A stretch of DNA of 64,000 nucleotides from Pseudoroseicyclus aestuarii (lineage in GTDB: Bacteria > Pseudomonadota > Alphaproteobacteria > Rhodobacterales > Rhodobacteraceae). A program made the position numbers and the translations under genes. A model generated the notes under the pieces. That model saw nothing but the letters and a program-made list of their open reading frames with translations. It was not told where the DNA came from and did no database searches. The DNA lies in assembly GCF_003217255.1 (NCBI RefSeq), contig NZ_QJTE01000003.1, forward strand, positions 372,001 to 436,000, written 5' to 3'. How positions within the stretch are numbered: position 1 is the first letter of the stretch; every line of letters starts with the position of its first letter. Positions 8,380 through 16,737 of this stretch are shown in pieces.

Positions 8380-9537
8380 ATGGAGAAGATCACCCTGCCG
8401 GAGCGCCCGGACTGGCGCGCCAAGGCCGAGGAACTGGGCTTCACCTTCGCCGATATGCACGGAGAGCCCTACTGGGACGAGACCAGCGCCTACCGCTTCT
8501 CCCTGCAGGAGGTCGAGACCCGGCTCGAGGATCCCTCGACCGAGCTGCACGCCATGTGCCGCGAGGCGGTGGCGAAGATCGTGGACAGCGAGGAGATGAT
8601 GGACCGCCTCGCCATCCCCGGGGCGCACCGCGACCTCGTGCGGGACAGCTGGCGCGCCGGCGAGCCCGAGCTTTATGGCCGCTTCGATCTGGCCTACGAC
8701 GGGCAGGGGCCGGCCAAGCTGCTGGAATACAACGCCGACACCCCGACCTCGCTTTACGAGAGCGCGGCCTTCCAGTGGCTCTGGCTGGAAGACCAGATGG
8801 AGCTGGGCGTGCTGGAGGCCGGCGACGACCAGTTCAACGGCATCCACGAGGCGCTGACCGAGCGCTTCGGCGACATGTTCGAGCCCGACACCGACCTGCA
8901 TTTCACCGCCGTCGGCGGCCAGCCCGAGGATTACGCCACGGTCGAGATGCTGGGCTGGGCCGCGCGCGAGGCGGGCCTCGGCGCCCATTACCTCGACCTG
9001 CAGTCCATCGGCCTCAGCACCGAGGGGCAGTTCCTCGACGACGAGGAGCGGGTGATCGGCGTGCTCTTCAAGCTGTACCCTTGGGAGGATCTGCTGCGCG
9101 ACGACTATGCCGAGCGTCTCAGCGCCTCTGGGATGCGGCTGATCGAGCCGCCGTGGAAGGCGCTGCTGTCGAACAAGGGCATCCTGCCGATCCTGTGGCA
9201 GATGTTCGAAGGCCATCCTAACCTGCTGCCCAGCTACTTCGAGGGGGATGCCCCGGCGCTGGACCGCGCCGTGCGCAAGCCGCTTTTCTCGCGCGAGGGA
9301 AGCTCGATCACGATTACCGAAGGCGGGCAGGTGATCGAGGCCTCGCCCGATGACAGCTATGCCGCCGGGCCCCATATCATTCAGGAATACCATCCGCTGC
9401 CGGTGATGGAGGGCTTCCGCCCGGTGATCGGCACATGGATCGTGGGCGAGACCTGCGTCGGCATGGGTCTGCGCGACGACCGCTCGCGGATCACGCAGGA
9501 TCTGTCGCGGTTCAAGCCGCATTTCATCAGGGACTAG
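8380..9537 (+). CDS. Glutathionylspermidine synthase family ATP-grasp protein (YgiC/YjfC-like)
   Basis: A 385-residue protein matching only the C-terminal synthetase half of GspS. It starts MEKITLPERPDWRAK and includes the family motifs AYRFSLQEVE, LEYNADTPTSLYES and, near the end, EGFRPVIGTWIVG. The amidase half of true GspS is absent, so this is the single-domain YgiC/YjfC type, an ATP-dependent carboxylate-amine ligase of unproven substrate. The ATG at 8380 follows AGGAGG at 8367-8372. The upstream extension of the frame lacks similarity. The next gene is YgiB-like, the same pairing as ygiB-ygiC in E. coli, which supports a joint role at the envelope. Confidence 0.85.
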   Translation: MEKITLPERPDWRAKAEELGFTFADMHGEPYWDETSAYRFSLQEVETRLEDPSTELHAMCREAVAKIVDSEEMMDRLAIPGAHRDLVRDSWRAGEPELYGRFDLAYDGQGPAKLLEYNADTPTSLYESAAFQWLWLEDQMELGVLEAGDDQFNGIHEALTERFGDMFEPDTDLHFTAVGGQPEDYATVEMLGWAAREAGLGAHYLDLQSIGLSTEGQFLDDEERVIGVLFKLYPWEDLLRDDYAERLSASGMRLIEPPWKALLSNKGILPILWQMFEGHPNLLPSYFEGDAPALDRAVRKPLFSREGSSITITEGGQVIEASPDDSYAAGPHIIQEYHPLPVMEGFRPVIGTWIVGETCVGMGLRDDRSRITQDLSRFKPHFIRD

Positions 9538-9550
9538 AAGGGACCGCTCG

Positions 9551-10126
9551 ATGAGGAAACGCTCAACCACCGTCGCGCTCGGCATCCTCGGCGCCGCCTC
9601 CTTCGCCCTCGCCGGGTGCCGCGACGAGCAGGTCGAGGCGCAGGCCTTCCCCGATCTGCAAAGCTGCCAGTCGGCGGTGGGCGACGATACCTTCAGCGCC
9701 GCCGATTGCGAGGCGGCCTTTGCCGAGGCCGAGACGCTGCACGTCGAATCCGCCCCCCGCTACGAGAACCTCGCCCTTTGCGAGGAAGAGCATGGCGAGG
9801 GCAACTGCGGCGACGAGCAGTCGGTGGCGCAGACGGGGTCGGGCAATATCTTCATGCCGCTGCTCGCCGGCTACCTGATCGGCAACATGATGAGCGGGCG
9901 CGGCGGCATGAGCGCGGCGCAGCCGCTCTACCGCAGCGGCGACGGGCGCTTCACCAATGCCGCCGGCACTTCGAGTTATTCGTCGAACCGCGGCGCGGCC
10001 ACGCTGAACCAGAGCCAGTTCCGCACGCCCCCGCGCACCGCGGGCCAGCCGCCGATGACGCGCGCCACGCTGTCCTCGCGCGGCGGCTTCGGCGCGACCG
10101 GCGGCACGCGCGGCTTCGGCGGCTGA
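9551..10126 (+). CDS. DUF1190 (YgiB-like) lipoprotein
   Basis: A 191-residue protein with a lipoprotein signal (ASFALAGC, lipid-modified Cys about residue 23). The mature part begins with an acidic Cys-containing region (DLQSCQSAVGDDTF, DCEAAFAEAE, CEEEHGEGNCGDE), followed by a short hydrophobic stretch (FMPLLAGYLIGNMM) and a Ser/Gly/Arg-rich tail ending GFGATGGTRGFGG. This is the layout of YgiB/DUF1190 proteins. It starts 13 bases after the YgiC-like gene and is probably co-transcribed. Function is unknown in the family. Confidence 0.82.
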   Translation: MRKRSTTVALGILGAASFALAGCRDEQVEAQAFPDLQSCQSAVGDDTFSAADCEAAFAEAETLHVESAPRYENLALCEEEHGEGNCGDEQSVAQTGSGNIFMPLLAGYLIGNMMSGRGGMSAAQPLYRSGDGRFTNAAGTSSYSSNRGAATLNQSQFRTPPRTAGQPPMTRATLSSRGGFGATGGTRGFGG

Positions 10127-10139
10127 CGCCGGCGGGGCC

Positions 10140-11309
10140 GTGCACTACGACGCGATCATCCTCGGCGCCGGCGGCGCCGGGCTGCTGGCGGCGGCCACGG
10201 CCGGGCAGGCCGGGGCGCGCGTGCTGCTGCTGGATCACGCCGAAAAGGCCGGCAAGAAGATCCTGATCTCGGGCGGCGGGCGCTGCAATTTCACCAACAT
10301 GCATACCGAGGCCGGCTGCTACCTGTCGGAGAACCCGCATTTCGCGAAATCCGCCCTCAGCCGCTACACGCAGTGGGATTTCCTCGCGCTGGTCGAACGG
10401 CACGGCATCGCCTGGCACGAGAAGACGCTGGGCCAGCTCTTCTGCGACGGCTCCGCCCGGCAGATCGTGGCCATGCTGCTCGAGGAATGCGCGCGCGGCG
10501 GCGTCGAGATTCGCCTCTCGACACAGATCGGCGAGATCGGCCATGACGGCGCGACCTTCAGCCTCGGCGGCGATACCGCGCCGCAGCTCGTCATCGCCAC
10601 CGGCGGCCCTTCGATCCCGAAGATGGGCGCGACCGGCGTCGCCTTCGACATCGCCCGCCGCTTCGGCCTTGCTGTCGTGCCGCCGCGCCCGGCGCTGGTG
10701 CCGCTGGTGCTGGGCGAGGACGCGCAGGCCTTTCGCGACATCTCGGGCGTCTCGCTCCCCGTGACCGCCCGCAGCGGCGGGGCGTCTTTCGAGGAGGCGG
10801 CGCTCTTCACGCATCGCGGCCTCTCCGGTCCCGCGATCCTGCAGGTCTCGAGCTACTGGCAGCCGGGGGAGGCGGTGACGCTGGACCTGCTGCCACAGGC
10901 CGGGGCGGCGCTGCGCGAGGCGCGGGGACGAATGCCCCGATCCGGCCTGCGCGCGGCCCTGGCGGAGCATCTGCCCGCCCGACTGGCCGAGGTCATGGCC
11001 GCCCGCATCGGCTTCGCGCGGGAGCTGGGCAATACCCCGGACGCCGAGATCGACCGCGCCGCCGACATGCTCTCGGGCCTGGTGCTGCATCCGACGGGAA
11101 CCGAGGGCTACGCCAAGGCCGAGGTGACCGCCGGCGGCGTCGACACCGCCGCCCTCTCCTCGCGCACGATGGAGGCGCGGTCGGTCCCCGGCCTCTATGC
11201 CATCGGCGAGGCGGTCGACGTGACCGGCTGGCTCGGCGGCTACAATTTCCAGTGGGCCTGGTCCTCCGGCGTCGCGGCGGGGCAGGCGCTGGCCGCCCGC
11301 CGCGGCTGA
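10140..11309 (+). CDS. HI0933/YhiN family FAD-dependent oxidoreductase
   Basis: A 389-residue flavoprotein. It has an N-terminal dinucleotide fold (AIILGAGGAGLLAAATAG), the family signature SGGGRCNFTN at about residue 44, and the C-terminal FAD motif GLYAIGEAVDVTGWLGGYNFQWAWSSG. Members of COG2081 bind FAD, but their substrate is not established. The start is a GTG 13 bases after the YgiB-like stop, so it may be the third gene of that operon. Full length for the family. Confidence 0.88.
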   Translation: MHYDAIILGAGGAGLLAAATAGQAGARVLLLDHAEKAGKKILISGGGRCNFTNMHTEAGCYLSENPHFAKSALSRYTQWDFLALVERHGIAWHEKTLGQLFCDGSARQIVAMLLEECARGGVEIRLSTQIGEIGHDGATFSLGGDTAPQLVIATGGPSIPKMGATGVAFDIARRFGLAVVPPRPALVPLVLGEDAQAFRDISGVSLPVTARSGGASFEEAALFTHRGLSGPAILQVSSYWQPGEAVTLDLLPQAGAALREARGRMPRSGLRAALAEHLPARLAEVMAARIGFARELGNTPDAEIDRAADMLSGLVLHPTGTEGYAKAEVTAGGVDTAALSSRTMEARSVPGLYAIGEAVDVTGWLGGYNFQWAWSSGVAAGQALAARRG

Positions 11310-11322
11310 AGGGCGTCGCGCC

Positions 11323-11607
11323 TCAGCCGTCCGAGAGGTAATCCTCGGAGACATAGCCCGTCACGCTCGGCGCATCGGCCAGCGCCACGCGGCACCACAG
11401 CTGACCAACCTCGGTCACGCAGTGCCGCCGCTCGAGCTCGGTGCCGTCGGGCAGGCCGAGGATCACGCTGTAGCCCAGCCCGGGCCCGGCCCGCAGCTTG
11501 AGCAACTCGTCCGGCCCGGTATTCTGCACCACCGCCCGGCTGCCCACCGCGCCGCAGGCGCCGAGAAGAAGGAGCGGCAGGAGAAGGGCAAGGCTGGAAC
11601 GCGGCAT
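11323..11607 (-). CDS. Small SH3-domain lipoprotein
   Basis: 94 residues with a lipoprotein signal (LALLLPLLLLGAC, Cys about residue 18) and one bacterial SH3 domain (LLKLRAGPGLGYSVILGLPDG, then GQLWCRVALA and GYVSEDYLSDG). Two Cys in the domain (HCVTE and LWCRV) could form a disulfide. SH3b domains usually bind the cell wall or protein partners. It converges on the flavoprotein gene with a 13-base gap. The partner is unknown. Confidence 0.78.
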   Translation of the reverse strand: MPRSSLALLLPLLLLGACGAVGSRAVVQNTGPDELLKLRAGPGLGYSVILGLPDGTELERRHCVTEVGQLWCRVALADAPSVTGYVSEDYLSDG

Positions 11608-11729
11608 GTCTGGACCTCGGACTAGGGGGCTGTCCCACCGTTCTGCCCGCCCGGACCGCGAGAGGGAAGACCGATCTCGACTGCGTGCCGCAGCGCGACA
11701 TGGCGAAGGATTGTGTGAGGAGAGAGGCT

Positions 11730-11803
11730 TGGAGGTGGGTACCGGAATCGAACCGGTCTACACGGATTTGCAATCCGCTGCGTAACCTCTCCGCCAACCC
11801 ACC
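11730..11803 (-). tRNA. tRNA-Cys (GCA)
   Basis: The minus strand folds into a complete cloverleaf. The acceptor stem is GGTGGGT with ACCCACC, the discriminator is T, and CCA is encoded (11730-11732). The anticodon stem GCGGA/TCCGT carries loop TTGCAAA with anticodon GCA. The T arm has the GGTTCGATTCC core. No variable-arm expansion is present. The mature tRNA without CCA spans 11733-11803. Confidence 0.96.
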
Positions 11804-12145
11804 AGACAAGGCGTTTCGCGCGATGCCTTGGCATCCTGCCACACGACTTGCCGCGCATTCATGTCGTTTTCGGCGTCTGTCTGCAAGGGCCAGGCGCCGC
11901 TTTTTCCGGCCTGCCGCAGCGCGACCTTGCCGGCGGGGATGCCGCCTGTCCTGCGCCGGCATCGCGGGCCCGGCCGTGCCGCGACTTGGGCCTCGACCCC
12001 TCGCGTCGCCGGGTGATCGAAACAATGACCGTTTTGCGATCATTCGGCCCGGCACCTGCACGCTCTTGGTGCAACGGGTCGCCATAGCCCCCGGGTGCGG
12101 GCGGCTCGCCGGTGCATCCGCGGCGCCGGGCCCTACAAGAGCGCT
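11804..12145. other. Intergenic region upstream of nasT
   Basis: 342 bases between tRNA-Cys and nasT. It holds one imperfect inverted repeat (12024-12044), the only AT-richer stretch here. I see no coding frame with family motifs. A GGCAC...GC pair resembling a sigma-54 site has 9 rather than 10 bases between the GG and GC elements, so it was not called. Confidence 0.5.
12024..12044. promoter_or_regulatory. Imperfect inverted repeat upstream of nasT, possible operator
   Basis: The arms AATGACCG (12024-12031) and CGATCATT (12037-12044) pair at seven of eight positions around a 5-base centre. The site is about 100 bases upstream of the nasT start in an otherwise GC-rich gap. A nitrogen-status regulator could bind here. 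That is inference only. Confidence 0.3.
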
Positions 12146-12730
12146 GTGAGCAAGGGGCTTTCCATCGTCGTCGTCGAGATCGATCGTGACCGTGCGCTCG
12201 CGATCGTCGACGGCCTGCGCGAGACCGGCGACCATGACATCCAGGTGATCTCGGAGGTTTCGGGCCTTGCCCGCCGGCTTGCCGAGCGGAACCCCGACAT
12301 CGTCCTCATCGACATCGCCAACCCCTCGCGCGACACCATCGAGGAGCTGACCCTCGCGACCGCGCCGCTCGAGCGCCCGGTCGCGATGTTCGTCGACCGC
12401 TCGGACGACGGGCTGACGCGGGCGGCGATCGAATCGGGGGTCTCGGCCTATGTCGTCGACGGGCTGCGCCCCGACCGGGTGAAGCCGGTCATCGACGCCG
12501 CCGTCACCCGCTTCAACATGGTCCGGCGGATACGCGACGAGCTGGCCGAGACCAAGCGCGCGCTTGAGGAGCGCAAGGTCATCGACCGCGCCAAGGGACT
12601 TTTGATGAAGGCCCGCGGCATCGACGAGGGCGCCGCCTACGGGCTTCTGCGGAAGACCGCGATGGACCAGAACCGGCGCATCGCCGATGTCGCCGCCGCG
12701 CTCGTGACCGCCGCGGGGCTTCTGTCGTGA
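12146..12730 (+). CDS. nasT: NasT, ANTAR-domain antiterminator for nitrate assimilation
   Basis: A 194-residue response-regulator-like RNA-binding protein. Residues about 1-125 form a receiver-like fold (LSIVVVEIDRDRALAIV, IVLIDIANPSRD). Residues about 130-194 form the ANTAR domain (ERKVIDRAKGLLMKARGI, then AYGLLRKTAMDQNRRIADV). In Paracoccus, Azotobacter and Bradyrhizobium NasT reads through leader terminators when NasS, having bound nitrate or nitrite, releases it. A matching leader lies ahead of nrtA (14009-14120). The GTG at 12146 fits the normal family length. An ATG at 12095 would add a poor extension. Its stop overlaps the nasS start. Confidence 0.9.
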   Translation: MSKGLSIVVVEIDRDRALAIVDGLRETGDHDIQVISEVSGLARRLAERNPDIVLIDIANPSRDTIEELTLATAPLERPVAMFVDRSDDGLTRAAIESGVSAYVVDGLRPDRVKPVIDAAVTRFNMVRRIRDELAETKRALEERKVIDRAKGLLMKARGIDEGAAYGLLRKTAMDQNRRIADVAAALVTAAGLLS

Positions 12731-13899
12731 AGGCGCGCCTGTCGGTCGCCTATGTCCCGCTGGTCGATGCGGCGCCCATCATCGTCGCCAAGGAGTTGGG
12801 CTTCGCCGAGGAAGAGGGGCTGGAGCTTGACCTTTTGCGCGCGCCGTCGTGGTCCTCGGTCCGCGACTGGCTGGCCTTCGGGCGGGTCGAGGCCGCGCAT
12901 CTTCTCTCGCCCATTCCCGTCGCCATGGCGCTGGGCCTCGGCGGTGTCGCGGCGCGGGTCTCGGCGGTGCAGGTCCTCTCGGTCAACGGCAATGTCGTCG
13001 GCGTGTCGCAGGCGCTTGCCGCGCGGATCGCCGATGCGGGCGCGCCGGATTTCGGCGATGCGGCGGGGGCCGGGCGGGCGCTCGCGGCGGCGGCGGGGGG
13101 GCGGCTGCGGGTCGGCGTGCCCTTTCCCTTCTCCATGCATGCGGAGCTTCTGTACTACTGGCTCTCGGCCTCGGGCCTGCCCGCGCCGGAGGGCGTCGAG
13201 ATCCGGACCGTGCCGCCCGCACTGATGGCCGAGGCTATCGGCGCCGGCGAGATCGACGCCTTCTGCGTGGGCGAGCCCTGGGGATCGCTGGCGGTCGAGA
13301 CGGGGGTCGGGCGGCTCCTGCTTCCCGGCTCCTCGATCTGGAGCTTCGCGCCCGAGAAGGTCCTCGCCCTGCGCACCGACTGGGCCGAGGCCGAGCCGGA
13401 GCTGGCGGGCCGCCTGATGCGGGCGATCTGGCGGGCGGCGCGCTGGCTCGGCACCGGCGGCGTCGCGACCACGGCGGCCGAGATCCTGGCGCGCGAGGGT
13501 TATCTTGGCCTGCCGCCCGAGCTGGTCGACCGGGCGCTGTCGGGGCATCTCGTCGTCTCTCCGGGCGGCGGCTCGCATGCGGTGCCCGGCTTTCTCGAGT
13601 TCTTCGCCGGCGCCGCCACCTTTCCATGGAAGAGCCAGGCGGCCTGGATGGGGCACCGCATGGCCGCGCGCCTCGGGCTCGAGCGCGAGGGTGCGAGCAC
13701 AGCCGCGAAGGCGGTGTTCCGCACCGACCTCTACCGCCGCCACCTCGCGGGGGCCGGTGCCCAGATGCCCGGCGCCTCCGAGAAGGTGGAGGGTGGAATC
13801 ACCGCCGGCACCATGGTCGCCTCCGACACGGGGCAGATGGAGCTCTTCGAAAACCGCTTCTTCGACGGGCAGATATTCGACCCAAGCCGGGACAACTGA
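12727..13899 (+). CDS. nasS: NasS, cytoplasmic nitrate/nitrite sensor (NrtA/CmpA-like)
   Basis: 390 residues of the NrtA/CmpA binding-protein fold, but without any signal peptide: it begins directly with KARLSVAYVPLVDAAPIIVAK. The family motif FCVGEPWG lies about residue 180 and HAELLYYWLSASG about 138. Known NasS proteins sequester NasT when nitrate and nitrite are absent. The GTG start overlaps the nasT stop (GTGA at 12727-12730), the usual coupling of this sensor pair. It could be mistaken for a transport protein, but the missing export signal and its partner argue for the sensor. Confidence 0.9.
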   Translation: MKARLSVAYVPLVDAAPIIVAKELGFAEEEGLELDLLRAPSWSSVRDWLAFGRVEAAHLLSPIPVAMALGLGGVAARVSAVQVLSVNGNVVGVSQALAARIADAGAPDFGDAAGAGRALAAAAGGRLRVGVPFPFSMHAELLYYWLSASGLPAPEGVEIRTVPPALMAEAIGAGEIDAFCVGEPWGSLAVETGVGRLLLPGSSIWSFAPEKVLALRTDWAEAEPELAGRLMRAIWRAARWLGTGGVATTAAEILAREGYLGLPPELVDRALSGHLVVSPGGGSHAVPGFLEFFAGAATFPWKSQAAWMGHRMAARLGLEREGASTAAKAVFRTDLYRRHLAGAGAQMPGASEKVEGGITAGTMVASDTGQMELFENRFFDGQIFDPSRDN

Positions 13900-14008
13900 C
13901 GCAGCCTTGTGCATCCCGCGTCCGCGGATCGGGCGAGACCGGCAGAAATTCACGGCCCGGTCATAAAGTGTCTTGCCGGGTCCGCAGGCATCCCGCATCC
14001 AAGGTTCC

Positions 14009-14075
14009 ATCGAAGAGCAACGGGGCGCTTCGATACTCTCTCCCTAAGCAGGGTTGACCCGAGCATGGCCGCTCG
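14009..14075 (+). promoter_or_regulatory. ANTAR-type two-hairpin leader RNA (NasT target) upstream of nrtA
   Basis: Two hairpins with six-base loops having A at position 1 and G at position 4, the hallmark of ANTAR target RNAs. P1 spans 14009-14034: outer stem ATCGAAG/CTTCGAT, an A-G mismatch, inner GC/GC, loop AACGGG. P2 spans 14060-14075: stem CGAGC/GCTCG, loop ATGGCC. A small CCCT/AGGG stem lies between them. The loop and 3' arm of P2 (14067-14072) also form the 5' arm of the downstream terminator, so P2 and terminator exclude each other. NasT bound to P1-P2 would therefore allow transcription into nrtA. Confidence 0.75.
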
Positions 14076-14120
14076 ACCGTCCGCGCAGTCATGCGCGGTC
14101 TCGGTTGATGCGGCCTTTTT
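14067..14120 (+). terminator. Regulated intrinsic terminator in the nrtA leader
   Basis: GGCCGC (14067-14072) pairs with GCGGCC (14110-14115). The stem continues through TCGACCG (14073-14079) with CGGTTGA (14102-14108), a one-base bulge at 14109, and is capped by CCGCGCA/TGCGCGG (14081-14087, 14092-14098). It is followed by TTTTT at 14116-14120. The 5' arm overlaps the P2 antiterminator hairpin. It lies 57 bases upstream of the nrtA ATG. Confidence 0.75.
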
Positions 14121-14176
14121 GCATTCCGACCCCGTCCCGCGCTTCCCGGACGGGGCGACGACAGGGACGACGACAG

Positions 14177-15544
14177 ATGAGACATCGCTTTGCCGGAGCC
14201 GCCTTCGCCGCGCTCTTCGCCAGCACCGCCACGGCGCAGATGCTCGAGCTCGAGACGGACGAGCTGACCTTCGGGTTCATCAAGCTCACGGATATGGCCC
14301 CGCTCGCGGTGGCCTACGAGCAGGGCTACTTCCTGGACGAGGGGCTTTTCGTGACCCTCGAGGCGCAGGCCAACTGGAAGGTGCTGCTCGACGGCGTGAT
14401 CGACGGCCAGCTTGATGGCGCGCATATGCTGGCGGGCCAGCCGCTCGCCGCGACGATCGGCTACGGAACCGAGGCGCATATCATCACGCCCTTCTCGATG
14501 GACCTGAACGGCAACGGCATCACCGTGTCGAACGAGGTCTGGGAGGCGATGGCGCCGAACATCCCGGCGAACGCGGACGGACTGCCGCAGCACCCGATCT
14601 CGGCCGCGGCGCTGGCGCCGGTCGTCGAGGATTACAATGCCTCGGGGCGGCGCTTCGACATGGGCATGGTCTTCCCGGTTTCGACCCACAATTACGAGCT
14701 GCGCTACTGGCTCGCCGCGGGCGGGATCGAACCCGGCTATTACAGCCCCGAGGATACCAGCGGCCAGATCGCCGCCGAGGTCTTCCTGTCGGTCACGCCG
14801 CCGCCGCAGATGCCCGCCACCCTCGAGGCGGGCACGATCTACGGCTACTGCGTGGGCGAGCCCTGGAACCAGCAGGCCGTCGCGATGGGCATCGGCGTGC
14901 CGGTCGTCACCGACTACGAGATCTGGAGGAACAACCCCGAGAAGGTCTTCGGCATGACCGCCGCCTTCGCGGAGGAGAACCCCAATACCGCGATCGCGGT
15001 GACGAAGGCGCTGATCCGGGCGGCGATCTGGCTCGACGAGAACGACAACGCGAACCGCGAGGCGGCGGTCGAGATCCTGTCGCGCCCCGAATACGTCGGC
15101 GCCGACGAGGCGGTGATCGCCGCCTCGATGACGGGCACATTCGAGTACGAGCAGGGCGACGTCCGCGAGGTCCCCGACTTCAACGTCTTCTTCCGCTACA
15201 ACGCGACCTATCCCTTCTACTCGGACGCGATCTGGTACCTGACGCAGATGCGCCGCTGGGGCCAGATAGCCGAGGCGCAGGACGACCAGTGGTATTTCGA
15301 TACCGCCGAACGCGTCTATCGCCCCGACATCTACCTCGAGGCGGCGCGGATGCTCGTGGACGAGGGGCTCGCGTCGGAGGCCGATTTCCCCTGGGACAGC
15401 GACGGCTACAAGGCGCCGACGCCCGCCGCCGATATCATCGACGGCATCCCCTACGACGGCCGCGCCCCCAACGCCTACCTCGAGAGCCTGCCGATCGGCC
15501 TGAAGGCCGACCAGCGGGTCGTGGGCCGCGCGGTCGAGGGCTGA
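14177..15544 (+). CDS. nrtA: NrtA, nitrate ABC transporter substrate-binding protein
   Basis: A 455-residue CmpA/NrtA family protein with a Sec signal peptide ([21 protein letters not shown], cleavage after ATA). Motifs shared with NasS include [36 protein letters not shown] and [13 protein letters not shown]. It would deliver periplasmic nitrate, or possibly nitrite or cyanate, to NrtB. The frame is open further upstream to 14054, but that part lies inside the leader hairpins, so the ATG at 14177 is used. It is preceded by a further hairpin (CCCCGTCC at 14130-14137 with GGACGGGG at 14148-14155). First structural gene after the NasT-controlled leader. Confidence 0.92.
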   Translation: MRHRFAGAAFAALFASTATAQMLELETDELTFGFIKLTDMAPLAVAYEQGYFLDEGLFVTLEAQANWKVLLDGVIDGQLDGAHMLAGQPLAATIGYGTEAHIITPFSMDLNGNGITVSNEVWEAMAPNIPANADGLPQHPISAAALAPVVEDYNASGRRFDMGMVFPVSTHNYELRYWLAAGGIEPGYYSPEDTSGQIAAEVFLSVTPPPQMPATLEAGTIYGYCVGEPWNQQAVAMGIGVPVVTDYEIWRNNPEKVFGMTAAFAEENPNTAIAVTKALIRAAIWLDENDNANREAAVEILSRPEYVGADEAVIAASMTGTFEYEQGDVREVPDFNVFFRYNATYPFYSDAIWYLTQMRRWGQIAEAQDDQWYFDTAERVYRPDIYLEAARMLVDEGLASEADFPWDSDGYKAPTPAADIIDGIPYDGRAPNAYLESLPIGLKADQRVVGRAVEG

Positions 15545-15580
15545 GGCCGCGACCGCGCACCTCCCCTGACGAGACGAAGT

Positions 15581-15599
15581 CCGGCCCGCTCAGGGCCGG
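15581..15599 (+). other. Hairpin between nrtA and nrtB
   Basis: CCGGCCC (15581-15587) pairs perfectly with GGGCCGG (15593-15599) across GCTCA. No T run follows. Such intercistronic stems after binding-protein genes often stabilise the upstream mRNA so that the binding protein is made in excess. That role is inference here. Confidence 0.5.
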
Positions 15600-15649
15600 T
15601 CTGGACCGCCGAGGCGCACCGCAATCCGATCCACGCTCTGGAGACAGCC

Positions 15650-16726
15650 ATGACCGCCGTCGATCCGAACGTCCTCGAAGCCGACCACAAGGAGGCGCGC
15701 CGCGCCCTCTGGTTCACCCGCATCAACCGCGTCGACCGCTGGTTTTCGGTCCTCGGCCTCGCCTGGGTCACCCCGCTCCTCCGCGCTGCCGCCGGGGACA
15801 ACCCCCGCGGACAGATCGGCGAGATCTGGCGGCTGCTCGGCATCCCCCTTGCCGCCATCGCCGGCTTCCTGACGCTCTGGGCCGTCCTCGCGCCCACGGT
15901 GCAGACCTCGCTCGGGGCGATCCCCGGGCCGGCGCAGGTCTGGGAAGAGGCGGTGACCCTGAACGAGGACGCCGCCCGCAAGGCGGAAAGCCGCGCCCGC
16001 TTTCAGGAGCAGGTCGCCACGCTGAACGAGCGCCGCGTCGCGGCGGGGCAGGAGCCGGTCCAGCGCGCCTATACCGGCGCGCCCAGCTACTACGACCAGA
16101 TCGCCACCTCGATCGGCACGGTCTTCTTCGGCTTCCTGATCGCCACCGTCGTGGCCGTGCCGCTCGGCATCGCCGCCGGCCTCTCGGCGACGGCGAATGC
16201 CGCGCTCAACCCGCTGATCCAGATCTTCAAGCCGGTCTCGCCGCTCGCTTGGCTGCCCATCGTCACGATGGTCGTCTCGGCGGTCTACACCACGCAGGAC
16301 GGGCTTTTCGCCAAGTCGTTCCTCGTCTCGGCGATCACCGTCACGCTCTGCTCGCTCTGGCCGACGCTTATCAACACCGCCCTCGGCGTCGCCTCGATCG
16401 ACAAGGACCTCGTCAACGTCTCGAAGGTCCTGAAGATGTCGACCCGGGCGAAGATCACCAAGCTGGTGCTGCCCTCGGCCCTGCCGCTGATCTTCACCGG
16501 CCTGCGCCTCTCGCTCGGCGTCGGCTGGATGGTCCTGATCGCGGCCGAGATGCTGGCCCAGAACCCGGGCCTGGGGAAGTTCGTCTGGGACGAGTTCCAG
16601 AACGGCTCCTCCTCCTCGCTGGCGCGGATCATGGTCGCGGTCCTGACCATCGGCATCATCGGCTTCCTGCTCGATCGGCTGATGTTTGCGATCCAGGCCG
16701 CCTTCACCTTCACGAACACTCGCTGA
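15650..16726 (+). CDS. nrtB: NrtB, nitrate ABC transporter permease
   Basis: A 358-residue inner-membrane permease of the NrtB/SsuC/TauC family. An N-terminal cytoplasmic segment precedes the first helix (LGIPLAAIAGFLTLWAVLAPTVQ). The core has about five more helices and the EAA-like loop NVSKVLKMSTRAKITKLVLPSALP, followed by GVGWMVLIAAEMLAQNPGLG. It is somewhat longer at the N-terminus than typical NrtB because of an insert around residues 100-145. The fused ATPase gene starts 11 bases downstream. Confidence 0.92.
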   Translation: MTAVDPNVLEADHKEARRALWFTRINRVDRWFSVLGLAWVTPLLRAAAGDNPRGQIGEIWRLLGIPLAAIAGFLTLWAVLAPTVQTSLGAIPGPAQVWEEAVTLNEDAARKAESRARFQEQVATLNERRVAAGQEPVQRAYTGAPSYYDQIATSIGTVFFGFLIATVVAVPLGIAAGLSATANAALNPLIQIFKPVSPLAWLPIVTMVVSAVYTTQDGLFAKSFLVSAITVTLCSLWPTLINTALGVASIDKDLVNVSKVLKMSTRAKITKLVLPSALPLIFTGLRLSLGVGWMVLIAAEMLAQNPGLGKFVWDEFQNGSSSSLARIMVAVLTIGIIGFLLDRLMFAIQAAFTFTNTR

Positions 16727-16737
16727 GGAGGGGGCGC

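Noticed and set aside
12048-12072. Sigma-54-like GG...GC promoter upstream of nasT
   Set aside because: The GG and GC elements are nine bases apart instead of ten and the flanking consensus is poor.
15289-16737. A long N-terminal extension of the NrtC-NrtD fusion
   Set aside because: It is an out-of-frame reading of nrtA and nrtB. The ATG at 16738 has a strong ribosome site and begins the ATPase domain.
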